NCBI GenBank assembly: GCA_964019335.1
Contig: OZ025654.1
Span: 744,001-808,000, forward strand
Reading direction: 5' to 3'
Source of the DNA: Diplonema japonicum
Lineage: Eukaryota > Euglenozoa > Diplonemea > Diplonemida > Diplonemidae
Length of the DNA: 64,000 bases
The position numbers were made by a program, and so were the translations under genes. Positions 39,763 through 49,660 of the stretch are shown in pieces. Below the pieces are notes generated by a model. That model was not told where the DNA came from, searched no databases, and was given only the letters and a program-made list of their open reading frames with translations. Each line of letters opens with the position of its first letter. Positions within the stretch are counted from its first letter, which is position 1.

Positions 39763-40080
39763 ATAGTTATTCTTTTCTTTTTCCTTTTGGTTGGGAATGG
39801 TACTCTCCGACCTACTAGGATGCTAGTAGGAGCCCTTGAAGGGTGCCTCTTGCCTGATGAGGACAGCACCTAGAGGAGTTGCAAGAGTGAGTCCGAAACT
39901 GAGAGATACCTAGTACTGCCACGAAAGTTCGGTCCAGGAGGGCCTTATTCCCTGTGCAGCTCTCACGCAGAGCAAAAATGATGTCCCTTCACTGCATGCC
40001 AATTTGAGTTTTTTTCATTCCTCTCTGCTTTTACTTTTGATTTCTTCAATGTTTTTATTCATACTTTTATAGTCTTTTAT

Positions 40081-40395
40081 TCATTGATCCTTTTTTGTGG
40101 TTTTTCTGGCAGTGTTACTTACCATACAGTGATCTGTCCGAAATCCCCTGTTCGTGAGCCCACCCCTGCCTGGGCCATGTGGTACTCCTCCTGCGTCCAC
40201 TGTGTCCCCTCCTTTACAAGCTTGCTGTGCCTCTGCCCCTGCTTTCTCAACCCTCCTGAGGGTGAGCGAGTGTTCCCCTCCAGCACCTGCAACCGTGATA
40301 TAGCCTCTGAAAGGCACCCTCCAGGCCTGCATTTGTCGCAGCTGATCCGCCCTTCTTCTTCCTCAGCCAGAAAAGTTCCTGCATCATTGACACAA
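40081..40395 (-). pseudogene. Third, scrambled copy of the gag-like ORF
   Basis: Bases 40160-40340 match 35030-35225 in the same orientation with many substitutions, and 40355-40395 match 35578-35610. The leader piece (about 40081-40150, containing TGGTTTTTCTGGCAG and TGATCTGTCCGAAATCCCC) is inverted relative to 35720-35770. It keeps CpG at sites where the other two copies have TpG or CpA, for example TCGCAG against TTGCAG, so it may be the less decayed allele at those sites. Confidence 0.65.
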
Positions 40396-40442
40396 CACCA
40401 ATGCCAATTTTAAAAACACACACGTTTACAAACAGGAGAAAC

Positions 40443-42734
40443 ATGAGGCAATTTACAGTGCTACTGCTGGCGCTGTCAGCAGGTGCATGGAATCTCAAGG
40501 AGAGGCCATGGATGGACAATCGTCTTCCGGTTGACCAGCGTGTTGCTGCACTCCTACCAAAGTTGAATGTCGAGGAACTGTCTGCACAAGTACGAGCACC
40601 CAATTCTGATAACGCAGACACGCTGATCGCACTGTATGCCAACCTTAGTGTTGGGACGAGCACGCTACTGTCGATTGCTGATATAAACAAGGTGCAGGCC
40701 GCAGTGCTGAACAACAGCAGGTGGGGTATCCCAGTCGCTTGGCAGCATGAGTCACTTCACGGGGGATGCTTCGGTGGAACTGTGTTCCCCATGCCTCTGT
40801 CCTTGGGTTCTACATGGAACACATCACTGCTGCTAAGCATCTACGATGCCATCGCCAACGAGACTCGTGCCTGTGGGGCAAACATTGCCTTCGCGCCTGT
40901 TATCAACCTTTTCAACGACCCGCGCTATGGCAGGTTCGAAGAGGGTCTCTCGCCCGACCCCGCACTCACAGCATTGTACACAAGGTACACAGTGCTCGGG
41001 TTGCAGGGATCCATTGCAGGGAATGCTTCGACCTACCTACCACCGGGTAAGGTGGTCTCACTTGGGAAGCACTTCATGGGATATGGAGGCGGATCGGGTG
41101 GGCTGAACTCCGGAATGCTCCATGCAAGTGAAAGGGAGGTAAGGGACGTCTACCTGAAGCCATGGAGGGAATTCGCTAAGTGCGGCGGCAGAGGGGCTAT
41201 GCCCTCGCACCAGACTGTCCTTGATGTCCCCATGCATGCTAATGACTATATGACTAACCAAGTGTTCAGAAAAGAGCTTGGTTTTGGAAATGGGCTCACC
41301 ATCTCCGACTGCAACGACGTTGGTGTACTGGTAAACTTCAGAGTGGCACACAACGCCTCAGATGCTGCTGCAAAGGCCCTCAAGGGTGGCGTCGACCAGG
41401 ATCTGCAATGTGGACAAGAAACATACACATACACTAACATTAAAGCAGCTCTCGACAGCGGGCTCCTTGACTTGTCAACACTGCAGACTGCAGTGAAACA
41501 CGTGCTCACTATGAAGTTCGCATCTGGCCTGTTTGAGAACCCGTATGTTAACCCTGCTGGAATGGATCACCTCGATCCCCCAGCATACAGGGCGCTTGCA
41601 AGAGAGGCTGCAGAACAATCGACGGTGCTGCTGAAGAATGCTGGCAACGCACTCCCACTTCCGGCAAACGCAAACTGGGCTAACACTGCGATGGTCGGGT
41701 ACCTTGCATCTGATGCTGCATACTACTCCCTGACGGGGCCATATTCTTCCCTCGGGGCGCCCATTGAAACGTACAACAGCACATTCTTCCCAATGCACGT
41801 CAAGTACTCGGAAGGCGCTCACCCCGACACCCCTGCTGACCCTGCCATGATTAACAGTGCTGTGCAGCTAGCGAAGTCGGCTGAGCGTACACTCCTTTTC
41901 TTAGGCGACTCGATCAACACATGTGGCGAGTGGATGGACAGGTCTGACCTCGACCTGCCTGGCGGGCAGACAGAGCTACTCACCCAGATGGTTGCCAGCA
42001 AGGTGCCAAACCTCATTCTGGTCCTTGTCGGGGGGCGACCTGTCACTTTCGGTGTAAACAACACACTGCTGAACGGTGTGAGTTCTGTATTGTGGGTGGG
42101 CCGTCCTGGTGAGGCAGCAGGGTCTGCCTTGTGGAACATTTTGACAGGTGTTACGAACCCATCAGGCAAGCTGCAAGCTTCATGGGTCAAAAATGTAGGG
42201 CATGTTGGGAGCGGTGCTACACCGTTCCAGCAGCCTATTGTCGGGAAGTGGGCAGCAAACCAACGGACGCCCGCAGACCCCGACGGGAGGGTCTATGATA
42301 ACTACGTGTTCGATCCTAACGGTGAGGCGTCGCCCCTGTTCCACTTCGGTTATGGGCTGTCCTACACGACATTTAAAGTGGACAAGATGACAGTGATGCC
42401 CTACAATACCCAGTCAGGGACTGTTACTGTGATGTACGATGTCACCAACACAGGGAGTAGAGCAGGCGCGGAAGTCACACAAGTGTACATTATAGACCCT
42501 ATTGGTGCACCTGTTGTCCGGCCCTGGAAGAGGTTGGTGCAGATTTCTAAGGAGTACCTGGAAGCAGGTGCAAGCACTACAGTGTCAGTCATCATCTCCT
42601 ACGAGGACCTTGCCCTCACCTCACTCGACATGAAGAGCATGACAGTACGGAGCGGCATCTACGCTGTACGTGTAGGCACCTCCTCTTACGATGACCAGGT
42701 TGCAGGCTACTTCACCTATGGGGCCGTTCCATGA
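40443..42734 (+). CDS. Secreted glycoside hydrolase family 3 (beta-glucosidase/xylosidase-like)
   Basis: This 763-residue protein starts at the ATG at 40443, six bases after AACAG, and opens with a signal peptide (MRQFTVLLLALSAGA). The order of parts is that of GH3: an N-terminal barrel with KHF at 209-211 and the nucleophile motif GLTISDC (Asp289), a second sandwich domain with LGDSINTCGEWMDRSDLDLPG, and a C-terminal fibronectin-III-like domain from about 670. The PRYGRFEEG and SLGKHF segments resemble eukaryotic beta-xylosidases/arabinosidases. The acid/base is probably Glu496 in CGEWMDR, which is placed slightly differently from the usual E-x-E. A role in digesting plant or algal polysaccharide outside the cell or in food vacuoles fits a heterotrophic flagellate. 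It is the first cellular gene of the plus-strand cluster. Confidence 0.93.
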   Translation: MRQFTVLLLALSAGAWNLKERPWMDNRLPVDQRVAALLPKLNVEELSAQVRAPNSDNADTLIALYANLSVGTSTLLSIADINKVQAAVLNNSRWGIPVAWQHESLHGGCFGGTVFPMPLSLGSTWNTSLLLSIYDAIANETRACGANIAFAPVINLFNDPRYGRFEEGLSPDPALTALYTRYTVLGLQGSIAGNASTYLPPGKVVSLGKHFMGYGGGSGGLNSGMLHASEREVRDVYLKPWREFAKCGGRGAMPSHQTVLDVPMHANDYMTNQVFRKELGFGNGLTISDCNDVGVLVNFRVAHNASDAAAKALKGGVDQDLQCGQETYTYTNIKAALDSGLLDLSTLQTAVKHVLTMKFASGLFENPYVNPAGMDHLDPPAYRALAREAAEQSTVLLKNAGNALPLPANANWANTAMVGYLASDAAYYSLTGPYSSLGAPIETYNSTFFPMHVKYSEGAHPDTPADPAMINSAVQLAKSAERTLLFLGDSINTCGEWMDRSDLDLPGGQTELLTQMVASKVPNLILVLVGGRPVTFGVNNTLLNGVSSVLWVGRPGEAAGSALWNILTGVTNPSGKLQASWVKNVGHVGSGATPFQQPIVGKWAANQRTPADPDGRVYDNYVFDPNGEASPLFHFGYGLSYTTFKVDKMTVMPYNTQSGTVTVMYDVTNTGSRAGAEVTQVYIIDPIGAPVVRPWKRLVQISKEYLEAGASTTVSVIISYEDLALTSLDMKSMTVRSGIYAVRVGTSSYDDQVAGYFTYGAVP

Positions 42735-43393
42735 CCTTGATCTTTCCCCTTTTTCCTACGTCAGCTCTATTATTATTATTATGAAGGATCGTAATGCAAT
42801 AGAGGGACTGAGGGAAAAAAAGAAAACGAAAACGAAAACCTTTTTTTAAAACCCGCCGTTTTAGGGTTTGCTCCGCGGAAAACGATGAATGGAAAGATGT
42901 AATAGATAGATAAGAAAAAAAAAAAAAAAAAAAAAAAGAAATCAAAAAAAAGAAGGTAACTCTTTTGTTTATCATAAGCAGCAGCTTCGATATCACTTTT
43001 CTTTTACTATTGTATTTAAGACTCCCTTTCTTTCCAGCCCCCGTTCCCGTGTTGCCCCCCCTTTTTTTTTCATTGTGCCTTTTATTAACCCAACTCCGTT
43101 GACCCAGATTTTCCTTAAAGACACCTGAGTCCTTTTTTCTTCTTTTCTCCTTTCTTTCTTCTTCAGAGAAATGTCGAAAAGATTTCCAGAGGTCAACTGA
43201 GCAAACTTGACGAAAAACGAAGAAACGTGCCCTCCAGGGAAGTTCAATAAAATGGAAAATAGAGGTTAGCCGCTATCTAGCAGGCTGTCAAATTAGGCTC
43301 AGGAAAAGAAAGTGTGTGCAGGAGGTGGGGAAACGGTGCTGCCACCCAGCCACCTATTACCACCCAGTTTTTTTTTTTTTAAATTGAATATTG
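42735..43393. other. Intergenic spacer
   Basis: This spacer holds an ATT trinucleotide repeat near 42768-42780, an A run near 42915-42936 and otherwise unremarkable sequence. No gene is supported. Confidence 0.6.
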
Positions 43394-43983
43394 AATACTG
43401 TAAAACAGAAAATGCCGGACGGACAAAACGTCCTTTGCCTCGTGTGTGGAGTTGATGTCCCGCACCCCTTGGGAGTGAGCGGGCAACCGCTTTGTTAATG
43501 CCAATGGGCGGACAAACGTCTGGGTTTCTGTCGCGTCCAACGAGAAGCGATTAACAATAGGAGGGGGTTTTATTTGGTTTTTTCTCCCCCCCCACTTTTT
43601 TTAACCCAAAGCATCCCATTACCCCCTTTATTCACGTTTTCGCAGTTCGTCGTTTTCATATCAGTCTACCCTCAACAGTTAACAATCACACAGGTTATGG
43701 TTCTAAGTGTGGGACAAAGCTGCCTCCGCAGCTGATACACAAAGGTAGGGCTGAGCCCCCATCTGGACAACAGTACCCACATGCTCCGTCCTGAGAGTGG
43801 TACCCCTGCAGACTGGAGCCTTATGGCTTCCCAAACACTGGTCGCATCAGACGAAGATAGTGTTCTCCCTATAAGCCCCTCATCTGAAAAAAATGCTGAG
43901 GAGAAAAATCCGGAGTGACCCGGGGGGAAAAAAGAAAAGCCCCAGATATTTTTCTTTACCAGATTTTTTCGCTTTACAGTATT
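43394..43983. repeat. MITE-like element, long copy (590 bp)
   Basis: The left end AATACTGTAAAACAG and the right end (reverse complement AATACTGTAAAGCGAAAAAA) share 11 terminal bases as an inverted repeat. The ends match the short element at 7398-7547. The interior is non-coding and contains GGACGGACAAAACGTCC and GGGCGGACAAACGTC repeats. It looks like a non-autonomous DNA element. Confidence 0.65.
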
Positions 43984-44064
43984 TCTTTATTTGAAACACC
44001 CTCTACTTCGCTTGCTTCTCCCCCTTGTTGGTTCTATGTTTTGTGAACAAAAAAAGGGGAAAAC

Positions 44065-44109
<45 letters not shown>

Positions 44110-44353
44110 ATTTATTCATGAAAAATCAAATTACCGTGGAGTCTCGTTTTTTAACGAGTGGTTTTGCTTCACTCGCTTCGCTCATGGAGCTAAAGAAAAA
44201 AAAAAAAAAAAAAAAAAAAAAGAAAAAAGTTAAAAAGATGCTAAAGTGCGAAGAACACGGCACAAGAAAAGCTTTCTTTCTTTCCTCTCTGCTTGGTTTC
44301 CTTATCTCGTTTGTGACCCCAAGAAGGTGTGGAAAAAATAAAAGAAAGAAATA
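43984..44353. other. Leader region with long A runs
   Basis: Two A runs (about 44069-44106 and 44195-44220) flank a short piece with CACTCGCTTCGCTC. The pyrimidine tract at 44270-44320 followed by CCCCAAG is the likely trans-splice acceptor of the next gene. Confidence 0.55.
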
Positions 44354-45112
44354 ATGATGTATGATGTCGCGGTCTCTGAATTGGGGGTGTCTTTGAACGA
44401 GAAGTACAACTTCAACTTGAAAAGCCTGGAAATGCTGTGGGAAGCTTCAGCAGATGAGAACACAGAAGACGTGAGCATCGTGCCAGAATGGGACTCCGAT
44501 GTGATCCTGCAGCGGAAGTGGCCTGTCAATGCAGGTATCAACATGTGCGACTTGGAATGGTCCCCTTTTGCTGCTGACGAAGTAGAGTGCATCATGACAA
44601 CTATGCAGCAAACACCATTGTTACCCGATCCAGTACTTATGATTGGGATTCAGACTGAGCTGAGGTACTCAGAGTCACCTGTGTACGTGACTCCCATTTT
44701 CTGTGTAGGCAGCCACAAGCTGGTGTATGATCTTGCAGACGATATTAGTATGGTGCTGACTCTAATGGACGACAACCTCGTCTACCCCTTGCCCAAGCAC
44801 GTGAAGAACCATGTGCACATGAAGGTGGCAGACTCCGAAACCGCCATCCTTCCTACTATCCTTGTAGACATCATTCGCTTTGCAACCATCGCCCACAAGG
44901 AGAATACAAAGGCGTACATCCACTGTGTGGCAGGTGTGAATAGGACGATGCTTGTTATGTGTGCGATCTTGATGGTTTGCCACCGGCTCCCGTTGCACAT
45001 GGCCGTTCAGTATGTGCGTGCGAAATGCAACTACACAATCCTGTTGAACAAAACGTTCAGAAGGGAGCTGGCTACCCTGGAAAAAATACTGAATGAACAC
45101 ACTTGCAGCTAG
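44354..45112 (+). CDS. Dual-specificity (cysteine) phosphatase
   Basis: This 252-residue protein carries the HC-x5-R-T signature HCVAGVNRT with nucleophile Cys191 and Arg197. An Asp at 160 in HMKVADSE is well placed as the general acid. The upstream strand pattern (HKLVYDLADDISMVLTLMDDN) fits the atypical dual-specificity fold. The N-terminal 90 residues are not recognised and may be a separate domain. No membrane segment or targeting signal is seen. It likely removes phosphate from Tyr/Thr residues or from a non-protein substrate in the cytosol. It lies downstream of the GH3 gene with a large spacer; the start at 44354 is the first ATG after the acceptor. Confidence 0.85.
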   Translation: MMYDVAVSELGVSLNEKYNFNLKSLEMLWEASADENTEDVSIVPEWDSDVILQRKWPVNAGINMCDLEWSPFAADEVECIMTTMQQTPLLPDPVLMIGIQTELRYSESPVYVTPIFCVGSHKLVYDLADDISMVLTLMDDNLVYPLPKHVKNHVHMKVADSETAILPTILVDIIRFATIAHKENTKAYIHCVAGVNRTMLVMCAILMVCHRLPLHMAVQYVRAKCNYTILLNKTFRRELATLEKILNEHTCS

Positions 45113-45362
45113 CAGGGTGGGTGTTTTTTTAGTGCAATGGGTCTTCACCCCCCAACCCTTTTTTCCCCCCTCGCGCTACTTACGTATTCGAACTCAATGG
45201 AGAGAGGGGGTTTTTTTTCCCCCCCTCTTACAGTTCTCGTCTGCTTCCTCAAAAAGAATAACTTTTTACTTATTTTACAAACCGCAGGGCATTCCTAACT
45301 AGCCTTATGTATGCAACGTGGCATGAACTATCTACTAACTTCTTTGAACAAAAAAAAGGAAG

Positions 45363-45393
<31 letters not shown>

Positions 45394-45873
45394 AACAAAA
45401 GCGCTTCTCAGATAGCTATAAAACCCTGAGGGGAAAATCACTGGACTGCTGAAGCAGACAGGTTTTCCCGTCGGAACTTTGTTTTACGATACAACCAATT
45501 CTTTCCGTCCCTTTCCCCCCTGTTCCAACTTTCCAGTTTGTAATTGATCAGCGCATGGCAATCTTTTCTAGGACCGTCCCGTGTGATTTCAAAAAAAATA
45601 AGCTCCTCTCGTTTTCTTCCTTCTTTGTGTCCTCCCTTTTGTCGCATTTATGAAGAGGTAGTGAGCCTAGACAGCGGGTAGAAAGAATATAAAGTCGCAG
45701 ATGCCCAGAGGCCAGTCCCGCCCTGTGCAGACCCTTGGGGACTATTTCGCTTTCCCCACATCCTTTCTGTTGCCTGTTCTTTCTCTATTCTTCTATGCCT
45801 CTTTTCCTACTCTTTTTTTTCCCCCCTCTCCTTTTTTTCTTGATGTGCCACAGCACTGTTGCACATTTAGTGA
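45113..45873. other. Intergenic spacer
   Basis: This spacer contains homopolymers (an A run near 45362-45388) and a long pyrimidine tract at 45770-45840 ending GCCACAG, an acceptor for the broken membrane-protein gene that follows. No intact gene is seen. Confidence 0.55.
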
Positions 45874-46326
45874 TTCCTTCCCATCCTCAAATGCCACCTC
45901 AAGACTGCAAAACGGAAAGAATCCTGGCAACCTGTGTTGACATATATCTTTGCAGTTCCCGTGATCGTGGGGAATCTGACCGCTTTGTTCCATCTGCTTT
46001 ATACACGTAGGCTACATAGGAAACTAGCAGAAACAGCAATGTACTCTTATGGGCTGTCACTGCTGCTTGGCACTACGTGATGTCGTTGCAGGAGGGTATC
46101 CGGTTCTGGCCTGGTTTTGTAGTGATCATCGATATATTTGTTTGGTTTTGTAACCAAGGTAAGTATGGTTCGCAATCTTGTAACTATGGTTGCCCTTTGG
46201 TTCGTCCTCTTAGGGGTTGAGAGCTACTTGAGGTTTGGACTGTTTGATGCATCTCATTTTACTACACAAAAGTACCGGCGAGAGCTGTGTGACCGCGTCC
46301 TAAAACTTTATCCTATGTTCTCTTAG
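45874..46326 (+). pseudogene. Broken multi-span membrane protein
   Basis: Three overlapping frames together read as one hydrophobic protein. Frame A (45874-46077) has IFAVPVIVGNLTALFHLLY then a basic loop and MYSYGLSLLLG. Frame B (46071-46140) has MSLQEGIRFWPGFVVIIDIF. Frame C (46138-46326) has MVRNLVTMVALWFVLLGVE and a hydrophilic end ELCDRVLKLYPMFS. Each frame ends just after the next begins, so two single-base-type shifts near 46075 and 46138 are enough to explain the structure. No GT-AG introns of sensible size fit. The family is not recognised and no start codon is found for frame A, so an upstream exon may exist. Real decay and sequence error are both possible. Confidence 0.5.
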
Positions 46327-46643
46327 CCGCCGCAGCAAGTGTAGCTGTTTTCCCGCTTCCTCGGTCCCGCCTTCATGATCACCAAAGCTCTGTGCAAGCA
46401 CGCTGTAGTGCTCTCCACCCACGGCACTACAGCGTGGGTCCCTTATAACGAGAAGCTCTCATTCACGCCCATCACACCCCCTGCTCAGGCAGCGTCGTAT
46501 TATTGCTGATTCAAACCCAGGGGATTTTGTACTGGATGCGCAGGCTGATGCCATTGTGACCTGTTTCTGCAGGATCACCATCTTCTTTTCCCACCCTACA
46601 CCCTTTCCCTTTTTTGCTACCCATGTTCGATGCCCTATCAGCT

Positions 46644-47180
46644 ATGAACGTATTTGTGAAATGCGAGGACGGCACTACACGGTGCTTGGAAGTGGACCCA
46701 AAGGGGAAGGTACGGGATTTGCGGCAGGCAGTGGCAAATGAGCTTCGGCTGTCCGGAGAAAGCGTGGTGTTGAGGCACGAAGGAGAAGTGATGGAAATAG
46801 AGCAAGAGCTGCAGGCAACAAGTCTGGTGGGGGGTGACGAGGTGGCGGCGGTTGTGGATGAGGCATGTGGAAGCAGTGATGTGCTGCGTGCATGGGAGAT
46901 ACCTATATCAAGCAAGTCGCTCATCGAGGCAGCGAAGATGGGTGACATGCATGTGGTACGCCTTCTCTTGGCCACCAACGAGGTCACTGTCAGCAGCACA
47001 CATAATGGCTTCACCCCCCTTCATGCTGCGTCCCGTGCTGGCTACATTGACATCGTCAACTTCCTCTTAACAAAAAGGAGCATGCCCCTTCACAAGGACG
47101 GTTTCGGTTGGACCTCCATTGACCTCGCCGCTGTGAACGGGCACTTTAAGTGTGTAGCTGCTCTAAAGGCACACGCTTGA
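46644..47180 (+). CDS. Ubiquitin-like domain + ankyrin repeat protein
   Basis: This 178-residue protein starts at the ATG at 46644, where the sequence MNVFVKCEDG...LEVDP aligns with the start of ubiquitin. An acceptor (CTATCAG after a long pyrimidine tract) ends two bases before it, so the in-frame ATG at 46623 is in the leader. The ubiquitin-like fold (1-75) lacks the terminal Gly-Gly and is followed by ankyrin repeats at about 95-178 with the G-x-TPLHAAS and G-W-T-x-I-D-L-A-A signatures. Such proteins act as adaptors, with the ubiquitin-like part engaging the proteasome or ubiquitin receptors and the ankyrins binding a partner. No enzyme activity is expected. Partner and pathway are unknown. 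Confidence 0.85.
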   Translation: MNVFVKCEDGTTRCLEVDPKGKVRDLRQAVANELRLSGESVVLRHEGEVMEIEQELQATSLVGGDEVAAVVDEACGSSDVLRAWEIPISSKSLIEAAKMGDMHVVRLLLATNEVTVSSTHNGFTPLHAASRAGYIDIVNFLLTKRSMPLHKDGFGWTSIDLAAVNGHFKCVAALKAHA

Positions 47181-47571
47181 AGTATATGCATCGATACATT
47201 TTTCTTTACACTTTTCTAGGCGATCCTGTCACATACTGCAAGTTCCCATCAAAACATCTTTTTTTTTTTTTTTGTTTTTTTTGGTTCAAATATTTATCTT
47301 TCAAAAAATGATTTTATAACTATATGCAACTTGTGCCGAGCAAAAAACTTTCGCAGCTTTTTAAAAACCTTTTTTGCTCGTGCGAACAACAAAGACATAT
47401 AGTCATAAAGAATTATTTTTTTTGGCATTTCCAAGCCAGAAAAAAAAAAAAGGAAACAGCAAAGAGAGTGCTTTGAAGCCTGTTCCAAAGCCCATTTTGT
47501 AGTAACCTCACGACTTTCCAGTATTTGAAGTAGCGCAGGAAAAACACTGAAGGTACACTAGCAAACACGAG
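47181..47571. other. Intergenic spacer
   Basis: AT-rich sequence with a T run near 47261-47275. The GT-like gene's leader occupies the right end. No gene is seen. Confidence 0.6.
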
Positions 47572-48951
47572 ATGAATACACATTGTTGTCTTGCGGTGAT
47601 GTTGATGCTGATGACATATCTGCTTGCATCAGTGCTTCTGCATGTGACGCACGAGTCAAAACCAATTGTGATAAGTTCGGAAAACAAAAACGGGCAGCCG
47701 GGACCGAGCAGCATCAAGGGGAAATTGCTGAAGAGCGAGAACTGCGTTCAGAACGCGACGTGTGAGTACTTCAAAGACATCTTGGTGGTGATCCATCTGA
47801 ACCCACAGAGACTGGACTGGCTCCCACAGGTCATGGCTTATACGAAGTTGTTCGTACCGCAGATGATATTTACCTCCCTGCCTCATCCTGCCCGCACCAA
47901 GAACCTCACGCAAGAAGAGCGGCGGCAGTACCTTGACTACCTGTACCTTGGTCCTGACAAGGTGCCTGTGCATCTCATCGACAATAAGTATGGCCTCTTC
48001 GGCGACCACAACGATCTGGTCATGGCAATGAAGCTCTTCCCTGGTTACAAGGGGTACTTATACTGGGCTCATGAAGATACACTTGTCGGGTTTTGGAACT
48101 TCTTGAGATTAGACAAGAGGTCGGTTTGGCACCAGAAGATTGAAGTATTTTTCTCGTTCAACCATGCTCTGCAAGCGTGCAAACCGAAATTGCGGAAGCC
48201 GTATCGAAAAGCAGGCTCCAGAGTGAAGATAGGGAGTAAAACTCGATGTATAGTCCCGATGATCGCAGAGGAGGCGCGAGACTGGCTGAACCTTGAGGCC
48301 GCTAGACAAGAGATCAAGAACATCTCCGAGGCAGATTACAATCGCATCCAGCCTGGGGTGACCTTTGGGATTCCTGTGTACTATGCACCTGGAAGTATTT
48401 ATGAAAAGCTTGAGAGGTACTCAAAGATCTTGTACCACGCTGATGGAGTGAACGAGTGGTCGGTCCATATTCTGTTGTCGGCTGCAGGAGACAGACCTGC
48501 AAATATATTGAACTCTCAGAACATATGGCCCGGCCAGCTACCAGGGAGGTTCCACCCAGTCCATGAGTTTAACTGGGGCTTAGACTTCTCGCACCCTACG
48601 AGAGCGACGGGTGAGCTGTTTTCTCGGATTACCGACATGGCTTCGAAGGTGCAGATCACACCTGATGGTCCTCATGTTACTAATTTGACTGCTTTCTGGT
48701 CCACACCCTTCACTTGTGATGAATACCCTGATGTGCAGCCATTCAGCCACGAAAGAAAAGGCCGCTTCCACACGTGCTCGCCTGGGTGCCCTCATGGTGC
48801 CGCCCCGGTCCCAATAACTTCACGCAACGGTGCTGTCTGCGTGCGGCACAACTGCACCCCGCCGACAGAGCATCCTTTTGAGGGCTTCTGGAGCGCTGCA
48901 TCGCACGATTTGATATTCGGAACATATGCTAAGTTGAATGTAAGCTCTTGA
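47572..48951 (+). CDS. Type II membrane glycosyltransferase-like protein
   Basis: This 459-residue protein has a short cytosolic tip and a single N-terminal hydrophobic anchor (about 8-27), then a luminal-type domain with conserved-looking Cys near the stem (ENCVQNATCEY) and several N-glycosylation sites. The core contains LVVIHLNPQRLDWLP, a YLYWAHEDTLVGFWNF segment whose H-E-D resembles the metal/nucleotide-sugar site of Golgi transferases, and a Cys-rich end. Topology, size and the acidic motif favour a Golgi nucleotide-sugar transferase, but no CAZy family can be named. A decayed tandem copy lies directly downstream (49110-49660), so the gene belongs to a locally duplicating family. Confidence 0.65.
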   Translation: MNTHCCLAVMLMLMTYLLASVLLHVTHESKPIVISSENKNGQPGPSSIKGKLLKSENCVQNATCEYFKDILVVIHLNPQRLDWLPQVMAYTKLFVPQMIFTSLPHPARTKNLTQEERRQYLDYLYLGPDKVPVHLIDNKYGLFGDHNDLVMAMKLFPGYKGYLYWAHEDTLVGFWNFLRLDKRSVWHQKIEVFFSFNHALQACKPKLRKPYRKAGSRVKIGSKTRCIVPMIAEEARDWLNLEAARQEIKNISEADYNRIQPGVTFGIPVYYAPGSIYEKLERYSKILYHADGVNEWSVHILLSAAGDRPANILNSQNIWPGQLPGRFHPVHEFNWGLDFSHPTRATGELFSRITDMASKVQITPDGPHVTNLTAFWSTPFTCDEYPDVQPFSHERKGRFHTCSPGCPHGAAPVPITSRNGAVCVRHNCTPPTEHPFEGFWSAASHDLIFGTYAKLNVSS

Positions 48952-49109
48952 CTTCTGAATTGCTAAACTATAACTCCCTTTCTATGGTCTTAATTACAAA
49001 GTACCGAACCGGTAACGATCTGATTTTCTTTTCCTTCTAGTGTCGCCCTTTCTAATTATCTTAGGCAATCTTTGCTTTCTTCCAAAATGCCTTCTTCGCT
49101 CTGCCGCCT

Positions 49110-49660
49110 CTCATGACGCTGTTCTGATGTACTTGTCGCGTCTGCTGTCTGCAACCAGACGGAAACCTGTGATACAATCAGCAGAAATAGAGGACACGGG
49201 ACTGAGCAGCAGGAGGAAATTGCTGAAGAGCGAGAACTGCGTTCAGAATGCGACGTGTGAGTACGACGTCTTGGTGGTGATCCATCTGAACCCCCAGAGG
49301 CTGGACTGGCTCCCGCAGGTCATTGTCCAAGAATTCCTCCTCCCGCTCAGTCTACAAACTCAACTGGGGTTTAGAGTTTCACACCCCTCGCACCCCTGAA
49401 CTGTTTTCTTGGATTTCCCGGAATACCGACATGGGTGCGGATCGCTCTGCTGGCCCCCTTCGAAAAGTCAGCTGATCGACACCTTTCACTTGTGATGGAT
49501 GGGTGCTCTTATGCGAAGTCATTCACGAAGAAACAGTTTGCTTCCAGTGCTCGCCTGGGTGCCGCCCCAGCCCCAATAACCACGCACAACAACAGGGTTG
49601 TTGCTTCTTTTGTTATGCCTGTAGGTGGCTCCAGTACTCTGCACTGGCAAAATTGAAAAA
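49110..49660 (+). pseudogene. Decayed tandem copy of the glycosyltransferase-like gene
   Basis: Bases about 49210-49320 repeat the KLLKSENCVQNATCEY...HLNPQRLDWLPQV part of the upstream gene with few changes. The copy then jumps to sequence matching FNWGLDFSHP...LFSRITDM (about 49330-49430) and later to the Cys-rich end near 49500-49612. Roughly 700 bases of the catalytic core are missing and the frame is broken. Upstream, 49110-49200 retains a hydrophobic segment comparable to the membrane anchor. It is not expected to be functional. Confidence 0.75.

Larger units (their letters stand above)
38571..40442. promoter_or_regulatory. Divergent strand-switch region (putative bidirectional transcription start)
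   Basis: Protein-coding genes on the left read leftward and those on the right read rightward, so transcription must diverge somewhere between 31.2 and 40.4 kb. Excluding mobile debris, the narrowest gene-free part is here. In kinetoplastids such regions are where polymerase II starts without TATA boxes. No promoter motif can be pointed out, and the location within the interval is inference. Confidence 0.4.

Noticed and set aside
39880-39990. Possible structured RNA with several short hairpins near 39,800-39,990
   Set aside because: It does not fit a tRNA, 5S rRNA or spliced-leader RNA pattern that I can verify, and it lies in element debris.
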